A DNA stretch of 64,000 nucleotides from G965195345 sp965277775 (GTDB lineage: Bacteria > Pseudomonadota > Gammaproteobacteria > CAKMZV01): positions 1,550,001 to 1,614,000 of the forward strand of contig OZ255843.1 of assembly GCA_965277775.1 (NCBI GenBank), in the 5' to 3' direction. Positions 10,211 through 19,439 of this stretch are shown here, one piece after another; the stretch's first letter is position 1, and the number at the start of each line of letters is the position of its first letter. The notes beneath the pieces were generated by a model. That model searched no databases and had not been told where the DNA came from. It saw only the letters and a list, made by a program, of their open reading frames with translations. Position numbers and translations under genes: made by a program.

Positions 10211-10238
10211 GTTATAGGGTTAATCGTTATTGCATCAA
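10211..10238 (-). promoter_or_regulatory. candidate promoter of pepA
   Basis: On the minus strand TTGATG (10238-10233) and TATAAC (10216-10211) are separated by 16 bases. Transcription would begin only a few bases before the pepA ATG at 10200, implying a very short or leaderless message; no Shine-Dalgarno sequence is visible upstream of that ATG. Confidence 0.35.
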
Positions 10239-10387
10239 AATGCAGAGTGTATAAGACCCATTGTAATAGTTTTAGGTGATATATGGTTGAGACTGAACAT
10301 CATTTTCTGACTAAGGTTAAAAAAAAACTTCAGAATGGATTAAAATATCACCAACACAAACCCAATTGAATGGAATAAAAATAAGCA

Positions 10388-11353
10388 GTGAACAACAGAA
10401 ATTTAGAATATTTAGACTTTGAGCAATCCATTGCTGAATTAGACGACAAAATCAGAGAGTTGAACCGATTAGGGGATGAATCTGGTATAGAGGTTAGCGA
10501 ACAAATTCAGAAACTGCAAGCACAAAATAAACGTCAAACTCAATCGATTTTCAAAGGTTTGAGTGATTGGCAGGTTGCCATGTTGGCTCGTCATCCTCTC
10601 CGCCCACACACGGTTGATTATCTCGAAAGCATGTTCACCGATTTCATCGAATTACATGGCGACCGTCACTACCATGACGATCGGGCTATCATTGGCGGTC
10701 TTGCCAAAATCCAAGGGCGAACCGTTATGATTATTGGCCATGAAAAAGGTCGAAAAACTGCTGAAAAAATTCATCATAATTTTGGCATGCCAAAACCCGA
10801 AGGTTATCGCAAGGCGCTTAGATTGATGAAATTATCAGAACAATTTGGCATTCCGATCATTTCTTTGATCGACACGCCAGGCGCTTATCCAGGCGTGGGT
10901 GCAGAAGAAAGGGGGCAGAGTGAAGCCATTGCGGTTAATTTGCGTGAAATGTCAGAAATTCGAGTACCCATTGTTTGTGTTGTAATTGGCGAAGGCGGCT
11001 CTGGGGGCGCTTTAGGGATTGGTGTTGGCGATCATATTATGATGTTGGAATACTCGATTTATTCTGTGATTTCTCCTGAAGGCTGCGCTTCTATATTGTG
11101 GAAAGATGCCGCCAAAGCCTCATTGGCAGCAGAAGCGCTGGCTCTGACTGCCAAAAAACTGTTAGATCAAGGCATTATAGATGAAATCGTCCCTGAACCT
11201 CTGGGTGGGGCGCATCGCTCATTGGAAACCACAGTGTTGAATTTACAATCGTCTTTGATTCGTTCCTTAGATGAAATCAGTGCATTGAGTACTGACACAA
11301 TGTTAGAAAAACGTTATCAAAAATTGATGGCGTATGGTCGATTCTCCGAATAA
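10388..11353 (+). CDS. accA: acetyl-CoA carboxylase carboxyltransferase subunit alpha
   Basis: Alpha half of the carboxyltransferase that moves the carboxyl group from biotin to acetyl-CoA to give malonyl-CoA, the first committed step of fatty acid synthesis. 321 residues, normal length, GTG start with only a weak ribosome binding site. It begins LEYLDFEQSIAELDDKI as in other AccA proteins; the crotonase-like core includes SLIDTPGAYPGVGAEERGQ and GEGGSGGALGIG, the oxyanion and CoA-binding segments. tilS follows 17 bases downstream, the same pairing as in enterobacteria. Confidence 0.97.
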   Translation: MNNRNLEYLDFEQSIAELDDKIRELNRLGDESGIEVSEQIQKLQAQNKRQTQSIFKGLSDWQVAMLARHPLRPHTVDYLESMFTDFIELHGDRHYHDDRAIIGGLAKIQGRTVMIIGHEKGRKTAEKIHHNFGMPKPEGYRKALRLMKLSEQFGIPIISLIDTPGAYPGVGAEERGQSEAIAVNLREMSEIRVPIVCVVIGEGGSGGALGIGVGDHIMMLEYSIYSVISPEGCASILWKDAAKASLAAEALALTAKKLLDQGIIDEIVPEPLGGAHRSLETTVLNLQSSLIRSLDEISALSTDTMLEKRYQKLMAYGRFSE

Positions 11354-11370
11354 ATCAATCATTTGTTGCA

Positions 11371-12624
11371 ATGCTTAAGATTGCGTCGGCATTTGAGCAT
11401 TTTTTTGAGACACTTCAACACCAACAATTAGATCAATTACCCATTAAAGTTTGCTTGAGTGGTGGCATTGACTCTATGGTCTTGACACATGCCCTGCATC
11501 ATTGGATCAGACTCAAAAAGTTGCGTGTGCATTATTCGGTCATCCACATCAATCATCAACTCCAAAAAAATTCAGACGAATTTGTCCAAATATCACAAAA
11601 ATTGTGTCGTGACTTAGACATTGCATTTGAAGTAAGGGCACCTACAATCAATCGTAAACCAAGGCAGAGTTTGGAGGACCTGGCGCGCAAAGCACGCTAT
11701 GAGACCATACTGAACACCTGCCATGACCCACATGTATTATTGATGGCCCACCATTCTGATGATCAAGCTGAAACGTTTTTGCTCAATGCTTTACGCGGCT
11801 TAGACCTCAATGGCTTGAGTGGGATGAAGTTGTTGCGCCCGCACCAACATTGCTGGATTGGGCGGCCACTATTGCCAATATCGTCTCTTGAAATCGCGCA
11901 ATATGCAGATGAAAACCATCTTGAATGGATTGAGGATGTCAGCAATCAAGATACCGCGCTCAGCAGAAATAATGTGCGCCATAATGTGATGCCTGCACTA
12001 CTAAAAGTGCATGCCAATGCGGTGAAAATGCTTAATCGCAGCGCACACTACTGCGCTGAAAAAGAAGCCTTTGTCATGACAATGGCCAATGATTGGTTTG
12101 GCACACACGGTCAAGCACATATTTTAGACCTCAATGCTTGGCGTCATTTGTCCAACAGTTTAAAGATTCCTGTATTGCGCTTGAGCTTAAAGCCTTGGCA
12201 ATTACCCCCGCATCACCAATTAGAAGCGCTAAAAAATCAATTTGAAAGAGAACACCCCAAAGGGCAGTTTGTTTGGTGGTCAAATAATGAGAAGGTTGTG
12301 TGTTTGATTTGGCGAAATTATGCTTATTTTTATCCGCAACACGCTTTAAATCATCCGCCAATCACCTATGAGCAAACAAAGGGTTGCACCGTCCGTTACC
12401 GAATAAAAGGCCAGCGGGTTGTATTTCGCGGGCGCAATCAAAAATTAAAGCGCGTATTGCAATCTTTGGATGTATTGCCATGGTGGCGCAAGGACATCCC
12501 CATGCTTTATCGAGCAGATCGGTTGATTATGATTGGTGATTATTGCGTGGCAAAAGAGGCGCAAGAGATTAAATTTCACCGCGCCTACCCACTCAGAATG
12601 CCGAGGACTGGCGATCAAGAATGA
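11371..12624 (+). CDS. tilS: tRNA(Ile)-lysidine synthetase
   Basis: ATP-dependent enzyme that attaches lysine to C34 of the tRNA-Ile with CAU anticodon, converting it to read AUA. 417 residues. The PP-loop SGGIDS is at residues 30-35 in the N-terminal ATPase domain, with HHSDDQAETFLLNALRG further on, and a C-terminal substrate-binding domain ending with RVVFRGRNQKLKRVLQ and a VAKEA segment typical of TilS. Probably co-transcribed with accA. Confidence 0.95.
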   Translation: MLKIASAFEHFFETLQHQQLDQLPIKVCLSGGIDSMVLTHALHHWIRLKKLRVHYSVIHINHQLQKNSDEFVQISQKLCRDLDIAFEVRAPTINRKPRQSLEDLARKARYETILNTCHDPHVLLMAHHSDDQAETFLLNALRGLDLNGLSGMKLLRPHQHCWIGRPLLPISSLEIAQYADENHLEWIEDVSNQDTALSRNNVRHNVMPALLKVHANAVKMLNRSAHYCAEKEAFVMTMANDWFGTHGQAHILDLNAWRHLSNSLKIPVLRLSLKPWQLPPHHQLEALKNQFEREHPKGQFVWWSNNEKVVCLIWRNYAYFYPQHALNHPPITYEQTKGCTVRYRIKGQRVVFRGRNQKLKRVLQSLDVLPWWRKDIPMLYRADRLIMIGDYCVAKEAQEIKFHRAYPLRMPRTGDQE

Positions 12625-12712
12625 GATGCCCCTAATTCTTCCACGCTCAAGAGGGCAAAGTGTTTAGATTGTAAAGGCGATGATGTTCATCGTAAACGAA
12701 GAAGCCCTTGTC

Positions 12713-13708
12713 TCAATTAAGAGCGGTGTCCTGCGACTGAGTTGTGTCAACCTCGATGAATTGTTCTGAAATGAATTGTTCCAAATTCGAGGCATAGACC
12801 ACAACTCTTATGGTTCCTGTGGTATTTTTTGGTATGGTGTGCAAGGAAAAAACCCGCCAGCGATTCCCCTCAATATTAAAAGATTTTTTCGTAAGCAGCT
12901 GGTTATTTAAATACCAGATATGGGTGATAGTGTGGTCTTTGTAAAAGCGTACGTTTGTGAAGTAATAGACAGGGCCCGGTGCATCCACACGATTTAAGGG
13001 TTTACCAGGGACTCGGTCTATGACCGAACGCGTAAATCTGACTTGTGTCAAACGAGGTTTATTCTTTTGGACTGTGTCATCAGTCTGGTTATTGGCATGA
13101 CTGACTTCATTCGCACGAGTTGTGGCATTATTAGGTGTGGGTTCTGTCTGCGAAGTCGGGTCGTTTGATTTTTTAGGCGCCTTGGCAACTTGTGTGGCTT
13201 CATTGCCAGAATCAGCCACTTCTATCTCTGTGCTCGTCGGTTCAAGCGAAGCTGTCGCATCAACCTTGTCAATTTCGTTTATGTCATCCCCAGCTATCAT
13301 CGGTGTTTCGTTGGAGGCTGTTTCAGTGACTTTTTTAGTATAGCTTGAGGGTGTTTCGGTGGCTGTTTCAGCATCAGTTGAGGCTTGTTGATTCCAGCTG
13401 TTAAAAATGGGATGAGTTTCCATCGTGGGATAAAAATAAAAACTCAGTACGACAATGGCAAATAGGATGACAGCGCCCAATATCGGCACAAAGGGTTTAT
13501 TCTTCTCAATACCCGCTGCCTGTTGCCCGGTTTTCCAACCTTCTGTCCAACGTTTTTTCAATAAAGGTTGTAGATAAAAGGCCTGGGGGCAGTAGGATAA
13601 GCTCATGCCAGCACTGCCTTTCTGGAAACCATCCTGAAAAGCAACGTCCAACTCTTTCTCGGTTGGGTCAAGAAGTTCCGCTTGAGTGGCGTCAGACCAT
13701 TGATTCAT
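12713..13708 (-). CDS. RMF-like domain / membrane anchor / DUF2914 protein
   Basis: 331 residues in three parts. Residues about 22-62 read AFQDGFQKGSAGMS..CP..L..RWTEGW, closely following the ribosome modulation factor pattern A.Q.GY.AG..G...CP...L...W..GW (RMF/CrpP family). Residues 73-93 are one transmembrane helix. A long Thr/Ser/Asn/Glu-rich linker (about 100-225) leads to a C-terminal DUF2914 domain (about 225-320) with the family's VYYFTNV, THIWYLN and GNRWRVFSL motifs. The topology predicted is a cytoplasmic RMF-like head and a periplasmic DUF2914 domain. It sits where rpoH usually follows ftsX but has its own candidate promoter. The function is unknown; an anchoring or sensing role at the membrane is inference. 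Confidence 0.8.
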   Translation of the reverse strand: MNQWSDATQAELLDPTEKELDVAFQDGFQKGSAGMSLSYCPQAFYLQPLLKKRWTEGWKTGQQAAGIEKNKPFVPILGAVILFAIVVLSFYFYPTMETHPIFNSWNQQASTDAETATETPSSYTKKVTETASNETPMIAGDDINEIDKVDATASLEPTSTEIEVADSGNEATQVAKAPKKSNDPTSQTEPTPNNATTRANEVSHANNQTDDTVQKNKPRLTQVRFTRSVIDRVPGKPLNRVDAPGPVYYFTNVRFYKDHTITHIWYLNNQLLTKKSFNIEGNRWRVFSLHTIPKNTTGTIRVVVYASNLEQFISEQFIEVDTTQSQDTALN

Positions 13709-13801
13709 GAATTCAAAAGGGCGTTAAAGGCATAAGCCATGGTCGAATTATTTTAAGGCTTAGGGTCATAATTAAGCAAATACAACGAAAGGTGGTTTGA
13801 T

Positions 13802-13810
13802 TATATAGCA
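13802..13810 (-). promoter_or_regulatory. extended -10 promoter candidate for the DUF2914 gene
   Basis: Minus-strand TGCTATATAA, an extended -10 (TG, one base, TATATA). No convincing -35 lies upstream, as expected for extended -10 promoters. It is in the 138-base gap after ftsX and would give a leader of roughly 90 bases. Confidence 0.4.
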
Positions 13811-13846
13811 ATTTTATAGGTTTATTGGTAAGGATTGTGTCTAAGT

Positions 13847-14785
13847 CTATCCAGTTAAATGACCGTTCGATCGATGAAAGAGCCAAAGAGAAGATAGACT
13901 GCTCACCAAACTCATACCAAACCCGCAAGAAATACACATCATGTAAACATTTAAAAGTTGCTTAAAGTGGACACTGAGTTGGTTTTCGACCAAAATCGCA
14001 TTGATGGCATGAACGAGGCCATAGCTGACGCCTACAGCCATGAGTGACCCAGTCAATCCTAAAAACACACACCAAATAACCAACGGCTGATAACGTTGTG
14101 TCAAGGTTGCACCGAGCATTTTTTTTAATTCAAGCTCTTGTTTTCTATGGTGTAGCTGTTGTGTGATGGCATAATTGAGTGAAATCCAGATCGTGATTAA
14201 AAATAAAATACTGACCGACCAGACAATGGTGTTGCCAATGTTTATGAGTTGATTGACGTGAGAAATCCATGCTTTATTGACATCGACTTCATAAACCATG
14301 GTGTCTTCAAGCAATAGTTCCTTAAAACTGAGTAATTGGGGCAATTGAGCATCGATTTTTGGGGTTAAAACGATCATATCATGCAAGGGATTGTGTGCAA
14401 TAAGGTCAAGCGTGTCTTGAATGTTTTTATCGCCATAATGATTTTTTAACTCCTCAACCGCTTGGTCACGATTGACCACTCGAATGGGCTGATCAATGAT
14501 GCTCTTGTAATGGGTTAACATTTTTTCGATACGACGCTGTACTTGGTTTATTTCCTCTTTATTATCCGTATTTAAAAAAATCGTCATCTGCTTGTGTGCT
14601 GATTGAACGCCTAACCAATCGTGCGCATTGATCAATGTGGTTATGGACAGCGCGGGCACAGTGAAGGTGGCAGTAATAACCAATAATACGGCAAGGGTCG
14701 TCCATACATGGTCTCTTATGGTCCAGAACAAATCGGATAGCAGAGACGTTGACCGTATTTCAAAGGTTTTTTTGTACTGATTCAT
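13847..14785 (-). CDS. ftsX: cell division protein FtsX
   Basis: Membrane half of the FtsEX ABC-type complex at the division septum, which controls periplasmic murein hydrolases through EnvC-like factors. 312 residues: a cytoplasmic N-terminus, one transmembrane helix (about 28-52), a periplasmic domain (about 55-165), then three more helices, with the family's LNYAITQQLHHRKQELELKKMLGAT between helices 2 and 3. It overlaps ftsE by 4 bases (translational coupling). Ordinary length; not followed by rpoH as it is in many relatives. Confidence 0.92.
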   Translation of the reverse strand: MNQYKKTFEIRSTSLLSDLFWTIRDHVWTTLAVLLVITATFTVPALSITTLINAHDWLGVQSAHKQMTIFLNTDNKEEINQVQRRIEKMLTHYKSIIDQPIRVVNRDQAVEELKNHYGDKNIQDTLDLIAHNPLHDMIVLTPKIDAQLPQLLSFKELLLEDTMVYEVDVNKAWISHVNQLINIGNTIVWSVSILFLITIWISLNYAITQQLHHRKQELELKKMLGATLTQRYQPLVIWCVFLGLTGSLMAVGVSYGLVHAINAILVENQLSVHFKQLLNVYMMCISCGFGMSLVSSLSSLWLFHRSNGHLTG

Positions 14786-15489
14786 GAGATCAACCGCCCT
14801 TGTTGCAATTTAATTTCACGGATGTTTTTGGATTGATTAAATTTATTGACCAATTGGGTTTCATGCGTGGCAATCAGAATGGTTGTGCCGCGATGGGTGT
14901 TGATGCCCATCAGCAGTTCGATGATTTCGTTTGACAAATCAGGGTCTAAATTGCCCGTGGGTTCGTCGGCTAAAATGATTTCAGGCGAATGTGCGATGGC
15001 TCTCGCCAAACCAATTCTTTGCCTTTGTCCGGTGGACAGAGACATGGGTTTATAGTGGGCGTATTCAGACATCTTTACCAAGGATAAAGCACTTTCAGTT
15101 CGTGAAATGATGTTTTGATTATTTGAAGTGGTCAGTTGAAGGCCCAAGGCAATATTATTGGCCACATTGCGATCGTTGAGGAGCATCGGATCTTGAAAGA
15201 CGACCCCGATTTGTTGACGGTAGGAGGGCAGATAACGTAGAGCCAATCGAGTAATACTCGTGTTGCCTATAAATATTTCGCCTTCAGTGGGCTTCTCGAG
15301 CAAGGACAGCAGTCGGAAAAAAGTACTTTTACCAGCGCCAGAATGACCCGTCAGAAAAGTGACACTGCCCATGGGGATAGAAAGATTGATCTGTTTAAGC
15401 GCTTGATGGGGATCGGGGTACGCAGGGTATCGCTTACTCACATTTTTAAAAGTGATGAGTGCATCGGTTGTTGCTATAGCCTCAGACAT
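14782..15489 (-). CDS. ftsE: cell division ATP-binding protein FtsE
   Basis: ABC ATPase partner of FtsX. 235 residues. Walker A GHSGAGKS at 48-55, Q-loop VVFQD, Walker B ILADEP at 172-177 and H-loop ATHE. The signature motif reads LSTGQ (151-155) rather than LSGGQ, a tolerated variant in some ABC proteins. N-terminal residues about 1-10 are an extra extension. Middle gene of ftsY-ftsE-ftsX, 49 bases after ftsY. Confidence 0.94.
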   Translation of the reverse strand: MSEAIATTDALITFKNVSKRYPAYPDPHQALKQINLSIPMGSVTFLTGHSGAGKSTFFRLLSLLEKPTEGEIFIGNTSITRLALRYLPSYRQQIGVVFQDPMLLNDRNVANNIALGLQLTTSNNQNIISRTESALSLVKMSEYAHYKPMSLSTGQRQRIGLARAIAHSPEIILADEPTGNLDPDLSNEIIELLMGINTHRGTTILIATHETQLVNKFNQSKNIREIKLQQGRLIS

Positions 15490-15538
15490 GATCTTGATTA
15501 GTGTGTGTTGTTAAAGTGGTCATTGAGCAATGATCAGT

Positions 15539-16429
15539 TTAGATCAGCAGTGAATCAATAAATGCTTCAGCATCAAATTCGTTGAGGTCTTGCGGTTTTT
15601 CGCCTAAGCCAACATAACGAATGGGTATTTTCATCTGGTGAGCGATGCTCAATAGGGCGCCACCTTTGGCTGTGCCTTCTAATTTTGTAATGATTAAACC
15701 ATTGATGGGCATGATTGATGCAAAACCTTGGGCTTGCTTTAAACCATTTTGACCACTGCCTGCATCGATGACCAGCCAAATGTGTTGTGGCCATTGCTCG
15801 CCTTGCTTGTTTAAGCTTCGATAGATTTTCGCCAGCTCTTGCATGAGATTATCGTGATTGAATTGACGTCCTGCGGTATCAACCAACAAATAGTCATAGG
15901 CGCGGGCGCGAGCCATTTGTAGGGCGGTGTAAGCGACTGCGGCTGGGTCAGTCGTGTTTTTATCGACAAACACGTCTGTGTTCGTGCGTGTCCCCCAAAC
16001 TTGTAGCTGCTCGTGCGCCGCCGCTCTAAAAGTGTCACCACTGGCGATCAAAGTTTTCTTTTGTGCTTGATTAAAAAGGTAGGCCAGCTTGCCAATGGTG
16101 GTTGTTTTGCCTACCCCATTAACCCCCAGCATGAGAATGGTCTGCGGGATATCAAGATTAGGTTCGTCCTTATGTGGGAGATCAAAAAGATTTAATAAAG
16201 CAGATCGGATGGCGTCTTTTGGGGGTTGGTTGTTATTTTTTTTGAGGGTTTCAAGTAGATAATCCACAGTTTCCAATCCAACATCTGCGCTCAATAACTG
16301 ATATTCAAGCGCCTCCAAAGTGGCTTGATCGATGGCGGTATGCTGGCTGATGATGTGTAAATTCAGCCGATCGCGTGTTTTTAAGAGCGAATTTTTAAAT
16401 CGTTTTAGCAATGGGGCAGACATGGTCAA
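15539..16429 (-). CDS. ftsY: signal recognition particle receptor FtsY, short form
   Basis: GTPase that receives SRP-ribosome complexes at the membrane for co-translational insertion of membrane proteins. 296 residues: helical N domain (1-85) and G domain with GVNGVGKTT (102-110), DTAGR (184-188) and TKLEGTAKGG (247-256). The long acidic N-terminal A domain of the E. coli protein (about 200 residues) is absent, so membrane contact must depend on the short amphipathic N-terminal stretch (LLKRFKNSLLKTRDRL). Short FtsY forms occur in many bacteria. First gene of ftsYEX. Confidence 0.95.
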   Translation of the reverse strand: MTMSAPLLKRFKNSLLKTRDRLNLHIISQHTAIDQATLEALEYQLLSADVGLETVDYLLETLKKNNNQPPKDAIRSALLNLFDLPHKDEPNLDIPQTILMLGVNGVGKTTTIGKLAYLFNQAQKKTLIASGDTFRAAAHEQLQVWGTRTNTDVFVDKNTTDPAAVAYTALQMARARAYDYLLVDTAGRQFNHDNLMQELAKIYRSLNKQGEQWPQHIWLVIDAGSGQNGLKQAQGFASIMPINGLIITKLEGTAKGGALLSIAHQMKIPIRYVGLGEKPQDLNEFDAEAFIDSLLI

Positions 16430-16556
16430 ATCAGTCTATAATTAACAGTTGGCTTGTACAATAAATTTGGCAGGCAAAATAAGCGAATATGGATTGTGTG
16501 TAAAGGTTGCGTTTCAGGGCACAGCTTAGGGCATTTATTCAGAATTTGGTTCAAAA

Positions 16557-17951
16557 ATGAGGCAACACAGAATTATGACAAAGTATAGCAGTTTATGGCT
16601 TAATTTGGGACAGAAAACACCGCGCTTTTTGCGTTGGGTTGCGATTTCCATGCCATTATTGGGTCTTTCAGTTAACGTATCTGCAGTAAAAGTATCTGAA
16701 ATGCAGTTAGATAACGGCATGAAGGTTTTAGTCAAGGTTGACAAGCGCGCGCCCATTATCATGTCACAGATTTGGTACAAAGTGGGGTCAGTTGATGAAC
16801 ATAGCGGATCAACGGGTCTGTCTCACATCCTTGAGCATATGATGTTTAAAGGCACCACAAAGCACCCAGATGATAGCTTTTCAAAAATCATATCAAAATT
16901 AGGTGGACAACAGAACGCATTTACTTCGAGAGACTATACGGCCTACTATCAATCCGTCGGCAGCGAGCACTTAGAAACCAGTTTGGCGCTTGAAGCAGAC
17001 CGCATGCGTCATGTGATCTTCAATCAATCGGCGTTAGAGAAAGAACGCGATGTGGTTGCCGAAGAGCGTCGATTACGTGTTGACGATAAACCGCTCAACC
17101 TATTACACGAGCAGTTTTATACAACGGCATTTCCACAGAACCCCTATAGAAATCCAATTATTGGATTGATGTCTGACATAGAAAATACTCAAATTGCGGA
17201 CTTAAGAGATTGGTACGATCGATATTATGCACCAAACAATGCGGTTTTGGTGGTGGTTGGAGATGTCAGCCCTAATGGTGTATTGACTTTGGCCAAAAAA
17301 CACTTTGGTTCAATAAAACCAAACAACAAGACCAGACCGAAAATTGCGAAATCTTTGCCGCAAAAAAAGCTAAAAAGACTCACAGAAAAAACCACTGCGC
17401 AAGTCAATTATCTGATTATGGGTTTTAAAGTCCCCAGTTTGAAAAGCATTGGGCCAGACAAAACAGATGCTTATGCATTAGATATATTGGCTGAAATCTT
17501 GTCAGGCGATGACAGTTCAAGGCTGTCTAAAAACATCATCCGCGCCCAGAAATTAGCGACCAATTCGGGCAGCTATTACAACCTACTGGCTCGAAATGAT
17601 ACACTGTTCGTCATTGATGGGATATTGGCGCAAAATCAAACCTTGGAAAAACTGGAAAGCGCACTTCTTGCCCAGTTGGCGCTTTTGAAAACCGAGGCGG
17701 TAACAAAAGAAGAGTTAGAACGCGTCAAAATTCGAGTGGTGGCCGACCATGTTTATAAAGCTGATTCTTTGTTCTCACAGGCTTATGAAATAGGTCTTTT
17801 GGAAGCAAGTGGGTTGGGCTGGGAGACTTCAGAAAATTATCTGATCAATCTTAGCAAAGTCAGCCAAGCGGATTTGATGCGCGTGGCCAAAAAATACTTT
17901 AAACCCCATAATCTGACCGTTGCCACATTGGCACATGACCCAAAACTGTAA
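16557..17951 (+). CDS. M16 family zinc protease (catalytic subunit)
   Basis: Exported pitrilysin-family metalloprotease, 464 residues. A hydrophobic signal segment (about 24-43, ending VSA) leads to the M16 core with the inverted zinc motif HILEH (residues 90-94) and the downstream acidic residues of AEERRLRVDD. It faces ftsY and is followed 37 bases later by a second M16 protein without the zinc motif, the standard active/inactive pair between rsmD and ftsY in pseudomonads and relatives. An alternative start is the ATG at 16575. Substrates are unknown. Confidence 0.93.
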   Translation: MRQHRIMTKYSSLWLNLGQKTPRFLRWVAISMPLLGLSVNVSAVKVSEMQLDNGMKVLVKVDKRAPIIMSQIWYKVGSVDEHSGSTGLSHILEHMMFKGTTKHPDDSFSKIISKLGGQQNAFTSRDYTAYYQSVGSEHLETSLALEADRMRHVIFNQSALEKERDVVAEERRLRVDDKPLNLLHEQFYTTAFPQNPYRNPIIGLMSDIENTQIADLRDWYDRYYAPNNAVLVVVGDVSPNGVLTLAKKHFGSIKPNNKTRPKIAKSLPQKKLKRLTEKTTAQVNYLIMGFKVPSLKSIGPDKTDAYALDILAEILSGDDSSRLSKNIIRAQKLATNSGSYYNLLARNDTLFVIDGILAQNQTLEKLESALLAQLALLKTEAVTKEELERVKIRVVADHVYKADSLFSQAYEIGLLEASGLGWETSENYLINLSKVSQADLMRVAKKYFKPHNLTVATLAHDPKL

Positions 17952-17988
17952 AGACAATCCAGCGTTGTCACGAATATAACCTTTTCAA

Positions 17989-19362
17989 ATGAGATCTATA
18001 GCTATGTCATCACCTTTTAAAATATCACCGATCATATGGATAGCATTATTTTTTGCCAGTACATACCATCCAAGCGTTTGGGCTAAATTTCCAGAACCGA
18101 ATGCTTGGAAAACAGCCAATGGCGCCAATGTTCGGTTTGTTCACGCCCCCGAAATTGACATCGTTGATATTCGTCTGATTTTTGATGCGGGCTCTGCCAG
18201 AGATGGTGACCAATTTGGATTGGCATCCTTAACCAGTGAATTGTTGTCTCAGGGGACTGAGAATTTAGATGAAGAGGCATTGCATGAAAAGATGGATGCA
18301 TTGGGTGTGCGTTGGGGGAGCTCTAGCTTACGCGATATGGCCATTATTAACTTCAGAAGTTTAACTAAACCAAAACTCATGCAACCCGCTTTGAAAATAT
18401 TAGGGGACGTCATTAGCAAGCCAGCTTTTTCAAAACAGACCATTGAGCGAACAATTAAAAATCGCAATGTCACATTAAAAGCCAGCCAATCTCGAGCAGG
18501 TGAAACCGCCAACCGTCTTTTTTGGCAAGCGCTGTATCAAGATCACCCCTACGCGCATGAACCCTTAGGAACGTTGGTCAGTTTGGCGAAAATAAAGCGA
18601 TCGGACATTCAAAAATTCCATCGCACCTATTATGTTGCAAGTAATTTAGACATTGCCATCGTTGGCAACCTATCTATGGAACAGGCCAAAAAAACAGCAG
18701 AGCAACTGTCTAAACAGTTGCCCGCTGGCAAGCCCCCTGAACCGATTGCATCACCCAAGCGTCTTGACAACTCAAAAATCTATGATGTGCCTTTTAACTC
18801 ACAACAAGCACACATCCACATCGGCACCCTGGGGGTGTCTCGTCATGAGGAACAACGTCATTACATAGCGCTTTACATTGCCAATTTTTTGCTTGGCGGA
18901 GATGGGCTTGTATCTGATTTAGCCATTGAAATCCGAGAGAAAAATGGATTGGCCTACAGCGTTTACAGCCATTTCACTCCCATGCAACAGAATGGACCGT
19001 TCCGTATCAGTCTGCAAACAAAAAATTCTCAAGCCACAACAGCGACGCAACTGGTATTTAAGGTGGTAGAGCAATTGATTGGCACATTAAACGATGAACG
19101 AGTCAATCAAGCTAAAGAAAGCATTGCTGGTCGATTTGTCTTAGGCTTAGATAGTAATCAAGAAATGGTTGGCTACGTTGGTATGATGGCATTTTATGGG
19201 TTATCGAACAGCTATTTAAACGACTTTAATAAGCACTTGATTCAAATTAAAGCCGCCGAAGTGAAAACCGCGTTTACAAAATTCTTACAAAGCAATCCTT
19301 TTCTTATTTTGCGCCTGGGCCAAGTCTCAGCTTCAAAGCCTGCAACCAAAAAATCTCAATGA
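17989..19362 (+). CDS. M16 family protein, non-catalytic partner
   Basis: 457 residues with an N-terminal signal segment (about 14-30, ending VWA) and two M16 half-domains. The position of HxxEH is occupied by SELLSQGTE, so it cannot bind catalytic zinc; the C-terminal GDGLVSDLAIEIREKNGLAYSV block typical of M16 is present. In this family such proteins pair with the active subunit encoded next to them to enclose the substrate chamber. The first six codons may be dispensable (second ATG at 18004). Confidence 0.92.
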   Translation: MRSIAMSSPFKISPIIWIALFFASTYHPSVWAKFPEPNAWKTANGANVRFVHAPEIDIVDIRLIFDAGSARDGDQFGLASLTSELLSQGTENLDEEALHEKMDALGVRWGSSSLRDMAIINFRSLTKPKLMQPALKILGDVISKPAFSKQTIERTIKNRNVTLKASQSRAGETANRLFWQALYQDHPYAHEPLGTLVSLAKIKRSDIQKFHRTYYVASNLDIAIVGNLSMEQAKKTAEQLSKQLPAGKPPEPIASPKRLDNSKIYDVPFNSQQAHIHIGTLGVSRHEEQRHYIALYIANFLLGGDGLVSDLAIEIREKNGLAYSVYSHFTPMQQNGPFRISLQTKNSQATTATQLVFKVVEQLIGTLNDERVNQAKESIAGRFVLGLDSNQEMVGYVGMMAFYGLSNSYLNDFNKHLIQIKAAEVKTAFTKFLQSNPFLILRLGQVSASKPATKKSQ

Positions 19363-19407
19363 TGCCATTTCCACCATTGTTAATTAGGCTTTTGCTAATT
19401 ATGGCAT
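19362..19407 (+). repeat. nested inverted repeats before rsmD
   Basis: An inner inverted repeat TAATTAG / CTAATTA (19381-19387, 19395-19401) lies inside an outer one ATGCCAT / ATGGCAT (19362-19368, 19401-19407). They share one base, so the two stems compete slightly. The arms are AT-rich and no T-run follows, so a terminator function is doubtful. Confidence 0.45.
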
Positions 19408-19439
19408 AGGCACCTAAACATTCACAACCCATTTGAATT

